A DNA stretch of 64,000 nucleotides from Aegilops tauschii subsp. strangulata. Lineage: Eukaryota; Streptophyta; Magnoliopsida; Poales; Poaceae. Both the position numbers and the translations under genes were made by a program. The notes below the pieces were generated by a model. That model ran no database searches. It was not told the origin of the DNA and saw only the letters and a program-made list of their open reading frames with translations. The stretch is from positions 152,211,148-152,275,147 of the forward strand of contig NC_053040.3 of NCBI RefSeq assembly GCF_002575655.3. Direction: 5' to 3'. Shown piece by piece: positions 12,626 through 24,875 of this stretch (its first letter is position 1; every line of letters begins with the position of its first letter).

Positions 12626-14194
12626 TGATACGTCTCCAACGTATCTATAATTTTTGATTGTTCCATGCTATATTATATTCTGTTTTGGATTTTTAATGGG
12701 CTTTATTATACGCTTTTATATTATTTTTGGGACTAACCTATTAACCGGAGGCCCAGCCCAAATTGCTGTTTTTTTGCCTATTTCAGTGTTTCGCAGAAAA
12801 AGAATATCAAACGGAGTCCAAACGGAATGAAACCTTCGGGAACGTGATTTTCGGAACAAACGTGATCTAGAGGACTTGGAGTCTACGTCAAGAAATCAAC
12901 CAAGAGAGCACGAGGCAGGGGGGTAGGCGCGCCCTCCACCCTCGTGGGGCCCATGTTGCTCCACTGATGTACTTCTTCCTCCTATATATACCTATGTACC
13001 CCCAAACTATCAGATACGGAGCCAAAAACCTATTTCCACCGCCGCAACCTTATGTACCAGTGAGATCCCATCTTGGGGCCTTTTCCGGCGGTCTGCCGAA
13101 GGGGGCATTGATCACGGAGGGCTTCTACATCAACACCATAGCCTCTTCGATGATGTGTGAGTAGTTTACCTAAACCTTCGGGTCCATAGTTATTAGCTAG
13201 ATGGCTTCTTCTCTCTCTTTGGATCTCAATACGAAGTTCTCCACGATTCTCGTGGAGATCTATTCGATGTAATCTTCTTTTGCGGTGTGTTTGTTGAGAT
13301 CGATGAATTGTGGGTTTATGATCAAGATTATCTATGAACAATATTTGAATCTCCTCTGAATTCTTTTATGTATGATTGGTTATCTTTGCAAGTCTCTTCG
13401 AATTATCAGTTTGGTTTGGCCTACTAGATTGATCTTTCTTGCAATGGGAGAAGTGCTTAGCTTTGGGTTCAATCTTGCGGTGTCCTTTCCTAGTGACAGT
13501 AGGGGCAGCAAGGCACGTATTGTATTGTTGCCATCGAGGATAACAAGATGGGGTTATATCATATTGCATGAGCTTATCCCTCTACATCATGTCATCTTAC
13601 TTAAAGTGTTACTCTGTTCTTTTGAACTTAATACTCTAGATGCATGCTGGATAGCGGTCGATGTGTGGAGTAATAGTAGTAGATGCAGGCAGGAGTCGGT
13701 CTACTTGTCGTGGACGTGATGCCTATATACATGATCATGCCTAGATATTCTCATAACTATGCTCAATTCTATCAATTGCTCGACAGTAATTTGTTCACCC
13801 ACCGTAACACTTATGCTCTTGAGAGAAGCCACTAGTGAAACCTATGGCCCCGGGTCTATTTTCCATCATATTAATCTTCCAACACTTAGCTATTTTTATT
13901 GCCTTTTATTTTACTTTGCATCTTTATTTCTCTTTATCATAAAAATACCAAAAATATTATCTTATAATATCTATCAGATCTCACTCTCGTAAGTGACCGT
14001 GAAGGGATTGACAACCCCTTTATTGCGTTGGTTGTGAGGTTCTTATTTGTTTGTGTAGGTGCGAGGGACTTGAGCATGGTCTCCTACTGGATTGATACCT
14101 TGGTTCTCAAAACTGAGGGAAATACTTACGCTACTTTACTGCATCACCCTTTCCTCTTCAAGGGAAAAACCAATGCAGTGCTCAAGAGGTAGCA
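12626..14194 (+). repeat. Element B 3' LTR (1569 bp)
   Basis: Starts TGATACGTCTCC at 12626 and ends ...GAGGTAGCA at 14194. It contains a hairpin (GCACGAGG at 12908-12915 pairing with CCTCGTGG at 12940-12947, GGCGCGCC between) and TATATATA at 12983-12990. It matches the 5' LTR of element A inverted. Confidence 0.92.
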
Positions 14195-15095
14195 CTCGTC
14201 ATGTCCGTGATCATATCCGGGACTCCGAACTACCTTCGGTACATCAAAACACATAAGTGTGCGGACCCTACGGGTTCGAGAACTATGTAGACATGACCGA
14301 GACACGTCTCCGGTCAATAACCAATAGCGGAACCTGGATGCTCATATTGGCTCCTACATATTCTACGAAGATCTTTATCGGTCAAACCGCATAACAACAT
14401 ACGTTGTTCCCTTTGTCATCGGTATGTTATTTGCCCGAGATTCGATCATCGGTATCTCAATACATAGTTCAATCTTGTTACGGGCAAGTCTCTTTACTCG
14501 TTCTGTAATGCATCATCCGGCAACTAACTCAATAGTTGCATTGCTTGCAAGGCTTATAGTGATGTGCATTACCGAGAGGGCCCAGAGATACCTCTCCGAC
14601 AATCGGGGTGACAAATCCTAATCTCGGTCTATGCCAACTCAACAAGTACCATCGGAGACACCTGTAGAGCACCTTTATAATCACCCAGTTACGTTGTGAC
14701 GTTTGGTAGCACACAAAGTATTCCTCCGGTATTCGGGAGTTGCATAATCTCATAGTCATAGGAACATGTATAAGTCATGAAGAAAGCAATAGCAATATAC
14801 TAAACGATCAACTGCTAAGCTATCGGAATGGGTCAAGTCAATCACATCATTCTCTAATGATGTGATCCTGTTAATCAAATGACAACTCATGTCTATGGTT
14901 AGGAAACATAACCATCTTTGATTCAATGAGCTAGTCAAGTAGAGGCATACTAGTGACACTCTGTTTGTCTATGTATTCACACATGTACTAAGTTCCCGGT
15001 TAATACAATTCTAGCATGAATAATAAACATTTATCATGATATAAGGAAATATAAATAACAACTTTATTATTGCCTCTAGGGCATATTTCCTTCAG
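14195..15095 (-). repeat. Angela/WIS LTR fragment, duplicate of the solo LTR
   Basis: Corresponds to 6468-7398 of the solo LTR, with an extra deletion of roughly 30 bp around 14254 and scattered substitutions. Its inner end at 14195 abuts the LTR end of element B; its outer end is followed by the same GTGGA and Harbinger DNA as the first copy. The first five bases, CTCGT, would be one half of B's target duplication. Confidence 0.9.
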
Positions 15096-15516
15096 TGGAT
15101 TCGGTGGTGGCGATGAACTTCAAGATGGACTCGATGGCGCGGAGTGAAGATCGACCAAGATGATGCCGGACGTGGGCGTCACTTTTGCAAGGCCCTTTTT
15201 GCGTTTGTCCTACTAAACTTGGCTTTTATTTGCGCGTAAACTGTGTTATGTTGTTTTAAATTTGAACTTATTTGTGGGAACCTATGTCAAATGCGAGAAT
15301 TGGGAGTTTTCTGTTTGCGGGTCGACGCGCCGGTGACTGAGCAGACCCCGCAAAAGCTGACCCGCAAAAAAGTATATTCCACAAATATCCTTTTATACGG
15401 GTCCGTTTGGGGGGTCTGCATCTGCAGCCGTCCGAGCCAGGCCGCAAAGGCCGTTTTCCATGAACCGCAAACGCATTTTGCGGGCTGGCCAGATGCGGGG
15501 TCTGCTAGAGTTGCTC
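15096..15516 (+). mobile_element. Harbinger fragment, copy 2, with right terminal repeat
   Basis: 15096-15436 repeats 7399-7740 at about 98-99% by eye, including the ORF1 terminus (stop near 15146). Unlike copy 1 it continues to a terminal sequence GCGGGGTCTGCTAGAG...GCTC ending at 15516, closely matching the right terminal repeat of the complete element at 59054-60453. The next bases are TCA rather than a clear TAA/TTA, so its target duplication is not confirmed. Confidence 0.75.
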
Positions 15517-15610
15517 TCATAGGGGTAGGGTGTGCGTGTGTGCGTTCATAGGGGCGAGTTATGCACGTATGTGTGCGCGCTTGCGTCTGTACTGATGTTC
15601 AAAAAAATCA
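15517..15610 (+). repeat. SINE-like GT-rich segment ending in an A-run
   Basis: A stretch of alternating GTGTGCG motifs and 'TTCATAGGGG' twice, ending 'CTGTACTGATGTTC' and AAAAAAA. This shape resembles short non-LTR retroelement tails common in Triticeae. I cannot define its 5' end because Harbinger DNA abuts it. Confidence 0.4.
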
Positions 15611-16787
15611 ATTTAGTACAAAAATCAATTTATGCATGTATGTATGCACGTAGTTACTTGGTATATAAAACAAATTATTTTTTGTTTTTATAGGTTTGTA
15701 ATGGCTTATCGTGCTTGTGGTAAGCTACTGTAGTACTGCATTAGTTAACTCACTTGGCACCTTCACCCCTCTCTTTTTTCTCTTGAAAAGGAAGTGTTAA
15801 CCCCAAAAATAATCATATCTTGATGCGTGTTGTCGCTTAGCCTATTGTCCGGTATAAAATCATTCCCGAAAAGTTCTTGGATATTTGAAGAAAAAAACAT
15901 ACAATTAGGTTGAGGGGTTGAATATATACATATGAAGCTTGAAATTTTGACCATTTAGAGAACAGAAGAATAAATTAATGGTCATATTATTAATTGCATG
16001 TGTCAACTTTACATCATAACCTGCATGTATGACTATTATCATGTTTTTTCGAAGAAATAAATCAAGAAACATTTTACCATTTTAGAAAGTGAAAAGTGGG
16101 CAAAGTTCTTCAACATATGATGCATTAAGTAAGTCTAGAGAAAATAATGCGGTGAACTGAACCAAGTATAATTTTACAAGGAAGTAAAAAGTACCTTTTT
16201 ATATTTATAACACACAACTCTTCTATTGTTTTTTTATTAGTTGACACAACTCATCTATTGTTAGCAATACTTAGGCAATGCATCTTTGACAAACATATAA
16301 ACTATCCCCAGTAATATGGCCAAATTCAAAATCTAATAGACATGAAAGGCAGAGGCAAGTATATTTCACTATAGTTGCTCCCTTAGAAGAGAAGGTTATT
16401 TGTTATTTTATATGATTTTTTTCTCAAATACGTTCGAGTGTGTGTATCATATTTTATAGAAAGAGGGGTGGGGGTATAGAACCCAATCCACTGTTCATGT
16501 TTTTTTGCATTGGTAAAAGAGTTTTATTCAACATTCATAGGGTTACAATCGAGAGATAAAAGTTCCTCAATGCTAGGAGGACCTCGTCCAAGCCATACAA
16601 CTGTAGTGCTCTCTGTACGACCCACAATTCCACCCATGGTTTACAGAATGGATCACTATGTTACTCGTAATCTAAAACTGTAAGTGATGAATAATTAGTA
16701 GACATTAAATACTTCTCGTAGATTTAACTCGGCATTACTATACGTATAAAATAATACGTGGATAGAATCGCCAAGATACATAGGACA
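15611..16787. other. AT-rich spacer, no gene recognised
   Basis: Low-complexity, AT-rich DNA without convincing coding potential. 16495-16660 holds a T-run followed by sequence that, read on the minus strand, looks like the 3' end of a retroposed transcript, but I cannot identify it. GGACA at 16783-16787 is the left target duplication of element D. Confidence 0.5.
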
Positions 16788-18509
16788 TGTTGGGCAACGT
16801 AGCATGCAATTTCAGAAAATTTCCTACGATCACGCAAGATCTATCTAGGAGAAGCATAGCAACGAGACAGGGAGAGTGTGTCCACGTACCCTCATAGACC
16901 AAAAGCGGAAGTGTTATGTTAATGCGGTTGATATAGTCGAACGTCTTCACAATCCAACCGATCCAAGTACCGAACGTACGTCACCTACGTGTTCAGCACA
17001 CGTTCAGCTCGATGACGTTCCTCGAGCTCTTGATCTAGTAGAGGGTCGAGGGAGAGTTTCATCAGCGCGATGGCGTGGTGACGGTGTTGCCGATGTGATC
17101 CGCACAGGGCTTCGCCTAAGCACTACGACACTATGACCGGAGGAGTAAACTGTGGAGGAGGGCACCGCACACGGCTAAGAAACAACTGTTGTGCCTTTGG
17201 GGTGCCCCCTGCCCACGTATATAAAGGAGGGGAGGAGGAGGTGGCCGGCCCAAGGGGGGCACGCCAAGGGGGAGTCCTACTTGGACTCCCAGTCCAAGTA
17301 GGATTCGGCCCCCCTCCTCCCAATCAACGGAGAGGGGAAAGGGGAAAGGGGGGAGAGGGAGAAGGAAAGGGGGGCCGCGCCCCCACCCCTTGTCCAATTC
17401 GGATTGGGCTTGGGGGGGGGGGGGAGGGGGGCGCGCGCCACCTCCTGTGGCAGCCTCCCTCTCTCCACTATGGCCCAATAGGCCCATTAACTTTCCCGGG
17501 GGGTTCTGGTAGCCTCCCGGTACTCCGATAAATCCCCGAACCTTATCGGAACCATTCCGATGTCCGTATATAACCTTACAATATATCAATCTTTACCTCT
17601 CAACCATTTCGAGACTCCTCGTCATGTCTGTGATCTCATCCGAGACTCCGAACAAACTTCGGTCACCAAAACACATAACTCATAATACAAATCGTCATCG
17701 AACGTTAAGCGTGCGGACCCTACGGGTTCGAGAACTATGTAGACATGCCCGAGACACATCTCCGATCAATAACCAACAGCGGAACCTGGATGCTCATATT
17801 GACTCCTACATATTCTATGAAGATCTTTATCGGTCAAACCGCATAACAACATACGTCATTCCCTTTGTCATTGGTATGTTACTTGCCCGAGATTTGATCG
17901 TCGGTATCCTCATACCTAGTTCAATCTCATTACCGGCAAGTCTCTTTACTTGTTCCGTAATGCATCATCCCGCAACTAACTCATTTAGTCACATTGCCTG
18001 CAAGGCTTATAGTGATGCGCATTACCGAGAGGGCCGAGAGATACCTCTCCGATACACGGAGTGACAAATCCTAATCTTGATCTATGCCAACTCAACAAAC
18101 ACCTTCGGAGACACTTGTAGAGCATCTTTATAATCACCCAGTTACGTTGTGACGTTTGATAGCACACAAAGTGTTCCTCCGGTATTCGGGAGTTGCATAA
18201 TCTCATAGTCAGAGGAATATGTATAAGTCATGAAGAAAGCAATAGCAATAAAACTAAACGATCATAATGCTAAGCTAACGGATGGGTCTTGTCCATCACA
18301 TCATTCTCTAATGATGTGATCCCGTTCATCAAATGACAACACATGTCTATGGTCAGGAAACTTAACCATCTTTCATTAACGAGCTAGTCAAGTACAGGCA
18401 TACTAAGTTTCCGGTTAATACAATTCTAGCATGAATAATAAACATTTATCATGATATAAGGAAATATAAATAACAACTTTATTATTGCCTCTAGGGCATA
18501 TTTCCTTTA
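16788..18509 (-). repeat. Element D 3' LTR (1722 bp)
   Basis: On the minus strand it starts TAAAGGAAATATGCCC at 18509 (consensus TGAAGG, so the second base has mutated) and ends ...TTGCCCAACA at 16788. A minus-strand TATATA promoter element lies near 17217-17223. G/C-rich runs lie at 17230-17450. The purine-rich sequence at 18510-18525 on its inner side is the polypurine tract. Confidence 0.92.
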
Positions 18510-18596
18510 GCCTCCCTCTTGCACTAGAGTCAATAATCTAGATTGCATAGTAATGATTCTAACACCCATGGAGTCTTGGTGCTAATTATGTTTTGC

Positions 18597-19784
18597 TCAT
18601 GGAAGAGGCTTAGTCAACGGATCTGCAATATTCAGATCCGTATGTATCTTGCAAATCTCTATGTCTCCCTCCTTGACTTGATCACAGATGGAATTGAAGT
18701 GTCTCTTGATGTGTTTGGTTCTCTTGTGAAATCTGGATTCCTTCGCCAAGGCAAATGCTCCAGTATTGTCACAAAAGATTTTCATTGGACCCGATGCACT
18801 AGGTATTACACCTAGATCGGATATGAATTCCTTCATCCAGACTCCTTCATTTGCTACTTCCGAAGCAGCTATGTACTCCGCTTCACACGTAGATCCCGCC
18901 ACGACGCTCTGCTTGGAACTGCACCAACTTACAGCTTCACCATTCAATATAAATACGTATCCGGTTTGTGACTTAGAGTCATCTGGATCAGTGTCAAAGC
19001 TTGCATCGATATAACCATTTACGACAAGCTCTTTGTCACCTCCATAAACGAGAAACACATCCTTAGTCCTTTTCAGGTATTTCAGGATGTTCTTGACCGC
19101 TGTCCAGTGATCCACTCCTGGATTACTTTGGTACGTCCCTATTAAACTTATAGCAAGGCACACACCAGGTCTGGTACACGGCATTGCATACATGATAGAA
19201 CCTATGGCTGAGGCATAGGGAATGACCTTCATTTTCTCTCTATCTTCTGTAGTGGTCGGGCATTGAGTCTGACTCAACTTCACACCTTGTAACATAGGCA
19301 AGAACCCTTTCTTTGACTGATCCATTTTGAACTTCTTCAAAACTTTATCAAGGTATGTGCTTTGTGAAAGTCCAATTAAGCGTCTTGATCTATCTCTATA
19401 GATCTTGATGCCCAATATATAAGAAGCTTCACCGAGGTCTTTCATTGAAAAATTCTTATTCAAGTATCCTTTTATGCTATCCAAAAATTCTGTGTTATTT
19501 CCAATCAACAATATGTCATCCACATATAATATCAGAAATGCTACAGAGCTCCCACTCGCTTTATTGTAAATACAAGCTTCCCCAAAAGTTTGTATAAAAC
19601 CATATGCTTTGATCACACTATCAAAGCATATATTCCAACTCCGAGAAGCTTGCACCAGTCCATAAATGGATCGCTGGAGCTTGCACACTTTGTTAGCACC
19701 TTTAGGATCGACAAAACCTTCTGGTTGCATCATATACAACTCTTCTTTAAGATATCCATTAAGGAATGCAGTTTTGACATCCAT
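18597..19784 (-). pseudogene. Element D reverse transcriptase (C-terminal) and RNase H
   Basis: 395 codons. The start is arbitrary, since the frame is part of the D polyprotein. MDVKTAFLNGYL (residues 1-12) and YVDDILLIGN (about 90-99) are the Copia reverse-transcriptase motifs, with the catalytic YVDD intact. RNase H follows, with DASFDTDPDDSKSQTGYVF, the SSKQSVV segment and the HIKRHFNSICD / IADPLTKPLP end typical of Angela. The next piece upstream (19886-20674) is in another frame: part of the reverse transcriptase between them is deleted near 19795 and a TGA (from CGA) lies at about 19884. It would copy retrotransposon RNA into DNA; this copy is broken. Confidence 0.9.
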
Positions 19785-19885
19785 TTGCCAAATTTCAAGA
19801 TTCGGACAGACTTAAGCATCGCTACGGGTGAGAAGGTCTCATCGTAGTCAACTCCTTGAACTTGTCGAAAACCTTTCGCAACAAG

Positions 19886-20674
19886 TCAAGCTTTGTAGAC
19901 AGTAACATTACCGTCAACATCAGTCTTCTTCTTGAAGATCCATTTATTCTCTATGGCTTGCCGATCATCGGGCAAGTCAACCAAAGTCCACACTTTGTTC
20001 TCATACATGGATCCCATCTCAGATTTCATGGCCTCAAGCCATTTCGCGGAATCTGGGCTCATCATCGCTTCCTCATAGTTTGTAGGTTCGTCATGGTCAA
20101 GTAACATGACCTCCAGAACAGGATTACCGTACCAATCTGGTGCAGACCATACTCTCGTTGACCTACGAGGTTTGGTAGTAACTTGATCTGAAGTTTCATG
20201 ATCATCATCATTAGCTTCCTCACTAATTGGTGTAGGAATCACTGGAACTGATTTTTGTGATGGACTACTTTCCAATTCGGGAGAAGGTACAATTACCTCA
20301 TCAAGTTCTACTTTCCTCCCACTCACTTCTTTCGAGAGAAACTCCTTCTCTAGAAAGGATCCATTCTTAGCAACGAATATCTTGCCTTCGGATCTGTGAT
20401 AGAATATGCACCCAACAGTCTCCTTTGGGTATCCTATGAAGACGCATTTCTCCGATTTGGGTTCGAGCTTATCAGGTTGAAGCTTTTTCACATAAGCATC
20501 GCAGCCCCAAACTTTAAGAAACGACATCTTAGGTTTCTTGCTAAACCACAGTTCATATGATGTCGTCTCAACGGATTTAGATGGTGCCCTATTTAACATG
20601 AATGCAACCGTCTCTAAAGCATAACCCCAAAAAGATAGCGGTAAATCGGTAAGAGACATCATAGATCGCACCAT
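19886..20674 (-). pseudogene. Element D integrase C-terminus to reverse transcriptase N-terminus
   Basis: 262 codons. FWGYALETVAFMLNRAPSKS (about 15-34) and the KVWGCDAYV segment are the C-terminal part of Copia integrase. After an acidic, Ser/Pro-rich linker, 'NYEEAMMSPDSAKWLEAMKSE' style sequence and KWIFKKK begin the reverse transcriptase. It is bounded upstream by a TAA (about 20700) in place of a conserved sense codon and downstream by a TGA at about 19883-19885. Confidence 0.88.
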
Positions 20675-20787
20675 ATCTAATAAAGTACGGTTACGACGTT
20701 AGGACACACCATTACGCTGTGGTGTTCCAGGTGGCGTGAGTTGCGAAACTATTCCACATTGTTTCAAATGAAGACCAAACTCATAAC

Positions 20788-21188
20788 TCAATATTCACCT
20801 CCACGATCAGATTGTAGAAAGTTTATTTTCTTGTTACGATGATCTTCCACTTCACTCCGAAATTCTTTGAACTTTTCAAATGTTTCATACTTATGTTTCA
20901 TTAAGTAGATATACCCATATCTTCTCAAATCATCCATGAAGGTCAGAAAATAATGATACCCGCCGCGAGCCTCAACACTCGTCGGACCGCATACATCAGT
21001 ATGTATTATTTCCAATAAGTCAGTTGCTTGCTCCATTGTTCCGGAGAACGGAGTCTTAGTCATCTTGCCCATGAGGCATGGTTCACAAGCGTCAAGTGAT
21101 TCATAATCAAGTGATTCCAAAAGCCCATCATCATGGAGTTTCTTCATGCGCTTTACACCAATATGACCTAAATGGCAGTACCACAAAT
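20788..21188 (-). pseudogene. Element D pre-integrase and integrase core, N-terminal piece
   Basis: Contains the LWYCHLGHIGVKRMKKLH zinc-binding pre-integrase motif, the CEPCLMGK motif, and the integrase core with IHTDVCGP and LQSDRGGEY (two of the three catalytic acidic residues). The reading frame continues a little into element C's LTR at 21189 and stops at 20786 through a small deletion. Element C separates it from protease and gag at 35732. Confidence 0.88.
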
Positions 21189-23976
21189 TGTAGCAACCCG
21201 ACCTCAAACGGTCAAGTCTCTGTGCTTCAGTGTCATCCCTGGATCGGTAATGCTGACACACACAGTACTCGAAGGATTTATAACAGAGTAGCAATCACAC
21301 ACTTATTGCATCGAATGTCTCAAAAGAGAACTTATTACAATAAATATGGCTTAAGGCCATCTAATACGATAACAGCGGAAGGCTTGGAAGATAAAGTGAG
21401 TCCATCAACTCCAACGGCATAGCTGAGCTGCACGGCAACGACATAACGAACCTTACTCCTCGTCTGAAAAGTCTGCAACATAATACGTTGCAGCCCGAAA
21501 AATGGGTCAGCACATGGAATATGCTGGCAATGTAACACAGTAGAGCAAGAACAGAATAATGCTACCACTACATGCATATTTGGCTGGTGGAAAGCTCTAT
21601 GGTTATAGTTTTTGCAAAAAGCCAATTTTTCCCTACAACAAAGGAATAAGTTTTATTTAACTATCATGGTAGTTGAAACATCATTGAGAAGGTTCCTCCA
21701 ACTCAATCCCAATTAAAGTAATTATCAACCCAACAATATTAATTAAGAGTGATGAGATACTTAGGATACTCCAAGTACTAGATACTCAAGATTGTCCATA
21801 ACCGGGGACACGGCTAACCATGATTAGATTGTACACTCTGCAGAGGTTTGCGCACTTTTCCCCACAAGACTCGATCTCCTCCGTTAGATTTCTCGCACTA
21901 CATGGTGTTTGAGAAACGGATGACCGAGACACAGCCTTTCAGAAACATTAACTCTTTACTCCGGGCAGACCATACCAAACCTACATCCCTCTACCTGCCG
22001 ATCCACCTCTTCAAGAGCTCATGCAACTTACTCAACTATGCTAGAGCCCATAATAGCTTGTGGCTGCACACAGAAGTTTCTAGCATGAAAATATCTCAGT
22101 TCCCTTTGAGACTGGGTGGCGGACCTTAGGATGATCACACAGGTACTCCGGGATATCCTAGGACAACACTGGATTCTCCAGGTGCCCGACAAGCAATCCA
22201 CCCAGATGTGTATTAAAGTTGCCACCTTAAGTTGAACCATTAATTAATCATCTCACATCTGTCATGGATTTCACTCACCCAACCCACGTCTACGAGCATA
22301 GCATAGCAATATAAGCAATACGTAGAAGTAACTCCCAAGGGTTTGAATATAACAGGGCAATAGGTTCTACCTCATCAACTACTTCCCAACCCACATGTTA
22401 ATCACATCCTAATCATGCAATGTTTGAGGATTGAAACTAATGCATAAAAACTGGGTATGAAAGAAGTATGATCAATGTGTTACTTGCCTTGCTGACGATC
22501 CACAAAACCTAGAGACTCGTAGTAGCACGCTTCGCACTCCGGGAATTCTATCGCAAACAAACAATAGCATACATAAGCAATCAAGCAAATAAGCACGGGC
22601 TAAACTCAAATAAGAAGAATTGACCAGAAAGTTCAACTTACGAACTCCGGTTTGCAAAAAGAATCAAATCAAACGGAGCAACGAAACTCAAACTGCGAAA
22701 GAAACAAGATCCGTTTACTAATCTGAACTAAATTCAAATTTTACAGTACCAAAATCTTGTTCAAGTTGATTAAACAGAAAGAGGGTTTCGAGACGAAGAT
22801 CTAGGCGCTTGAATCGCCTGATTCCGATAAACAAGCGAAAAGATAAACTGAAACGAAAATCGGATCAGAAATCGCGATCGAAAATAATCGCGGAAAATCC
22901 GAGAAAAAGAAAACTGACGAACAGGCTAACGAACAAACGTTCGTTGTCTGTAACTAACGAGCGAAAACCATTCGTCAAAACGAACGTACGGACGAACGTC
23001 CGCTAAATAAACTAAACCGAGAAAACCGGCGAACCGATCTAAAAAAACGAACTTGGGTTTTCTAAAAAACCCGGATCGGTTTTGAATTAAAACTGAACGG
23101 CGGCGGCGGCGGCGTATACCTCCGGCGAGGTGGGGCGGCTCCGGCGGGGCGGGGCTGCGGCGGCGGGTGGCGCGGGGCGGCGGCAGGCGGCAACGGCGAG
23201 CGGCGGCGCGCGGCAAAGGGCGGCGGCACGGCGCGGCTAGGCGGCGGCGGGCGGCTCTGCGGGCGGGGCGAGGCAGGCGACGGCGTTGGTGGTGGTGGGG
23301 GCTCCGGGGGTGGCGTATTTAAAGGAGGGGGGCTTGCTTGGGGGAGGGGGCAAGGCGGCGCGGGAGGAGTCCCGGCCGGACTCGGGGTCGGGCGGCGGCG
23401 CTGGCGCGGTCTCCTCGAGGGAGACGGCGGCGCGGGGCTAGCGGGCCGGCTCGGCTGGGCTTCGGCCCAGTCGGGCGCTGAGATTTTTTTTTAAAATAAT
23501 TTCACCGAGACTAAAATAAATCCTAGAAAATAAGATAAAAATCTAAAAATGTCAAAACAAATTTTCACCGTCTAAATAAAATATTTAGAACGAGATGAAC
23601 ATTTTCTTGGCCCTAAAATGCAATTTTGAAATATGCAATTTTTCTAATGCAAATAAAATAGCAATAAAATCCGAATAAAATAAATATTTGATTTTAATAT
23701 TTTTCCTCCAATATTTCAATTATTTTGGAGAAGTCATATTATCTCCTCTCATATATTTTAATATGAAATATTTTTGGAGAGAAAAATAATTAAAACAAAA
23801 ATCTTCGTTTCAATATTTGATAAAATTCAAATATGAAAGCAATGAAATCCCCAACTCTCTCCGAGGGTCCTTGAGTTGCTTAGGATTTCGAGGATCGCGA
23901 AACGAAATGCAGTAAAATATGATATGCATGGATGATCTATGTATAACATTCCAAATTGAAAATTTGGGATGTTACA
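21189..23976 (-). repeat. Element C 3' LTR (2788 bp)
   Basis: On the minus strand begins TGTAACATCCCAAATTTTC at 23976 and ends ...GGGTTGCTACA at 21189. It has an unusual very GC-rich block at 23097-23470 beside very AT-rich DNA, with a TATTTAAA/TTTAAATA TATA-like site at 23316-23323. Small open frames inside it (for example 22926-23216) are not genes. Confidence 0.93.
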
Positions 23977-23992
23977 AACCTACCCCCTTAAG
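23977..23992 (-). other. Polypurine tract of element C
   Basis: The minus strand reads CTTAAGGGGGTAGGTT directly before the 3' LTR, the normal position for second-strand priming. Confidence 0.75.
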
Positions 23993-24839
23993 ATGAATCT
24001 CGCCCTCGAGATTCGGGTTGGCTAGAAAATAGGTGTGGGTGGTCTTTGCGAAGATCATCCTCTCGTTCCCAGGTGGCTTCATCCTCAGTATGGTGGCTCC
24101 ACTGAACTTTGCAAAACTTGATAACCTTGCTGCGGGTGATTCGGCTGGCAAATTCAAGAATCCTGACTGGCTTCTCCTCATAGGTCAGATGACTGTCCAA
24201 CTGAATCGCCTCCAAGGGTACTGTATCTTTTAACGGTATATCGGCCATCTCAGCATGACACTTCTTTAGCTGTGAAACATGAAATACATCATGAACTCCT
24301 GACAGTCCTTCAGGTAACTCCAACTTGTAGGCAACTTCTCCCATACGTTCCAAAACACGATACGGTCCTACAAATCTCGGGGCTAACTTTCCCTTAACTC
24401 CAAAACGTTTCACTCCTCGCAAAGGTGATACTCGCAGATATGCTCTGTCTCCAATTTCATAGGTTACCTCCTTGCGTTTCGAATATGCATAACTCTTCTG
24501 CCTGGACTGAGCTACCTTCAGTCTATCTCGGATCAACTTAACTTTCTCTTCAGACTCCTTGATCAAGTCTGGTTCAAACAACTGTCGGTCTCCAACTTCA
24601 TCCCACATCAGCGATGTTCTGCACCTTTGTCCATACAGGGCTTCGAACGGTGCCATCTTCAAACTGGCTTGGTAGCTATTGTTGTATGAGAACTCTGCGT
24701 AGGGCAAATTCTCATCCCAGCTAGATCCATAATCTAGCGCACATGCCCTCAACATGTCCTCCAGAATCTGGTTGACTCTCTCGGTCTGTCCATCCGTCCG
24801 CGGGTGAAATGCTGTACTGAACTCCAATCTCGTTCCCAA
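23988..24839 (-). pseudogene. Element C integrase C-terminus with chromodomain
   Basis: 283 codons. FHPRTDGQTERVNQILEDML carries the catalytic Glu of integrase (about residue 20). VGPYRVLERMGEVAYKLELP is the GPY/F module (about 135-155). The end, from about residue 215 (EEKPVRILEFASRITRSKVI then VQWSHHTEDEATWE), is a chromodomain, which in Tekay elements directs insertion toward certain chromatin. It is in the same frame as 24876-25877, separated by a TAG just before the second integrase block. Confidence 0.92.
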
Positions 24840-24875
24840 AGTCTGGTGCAGTTGATGCCAAAACTTTGAGGTAAA

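Larger units (their letters stand above)
7741..14194 (+). mobile_element. Gypsy element B, Athila-like, 5' half missing
   Basis: Plus-strand relative of element A with gag-protease frame (7741-9813), 3' untranslated region and one complete 3' LTR (12626-14194). The 5' LTR, primer site and gag N-terminus are absent: the sequence starts in the middle of gag at a junction with Harbinger DNA. No reverse transcriptase or integrase is present. Its right end abuts an internal point of an Angela/WIS LTR (14195, equivalent to 6468 of the solo LTR), consistent with an original insertion into that LTR. See the finding on the partial duplication. Confidence 0.9.

Noticed and set aside
17131..17589. Pro/Gly-rich frames on both strands in the D LTR
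   Set aside because: Low-complexity GC-rich LTR sequence gives chance open frames on both strands.
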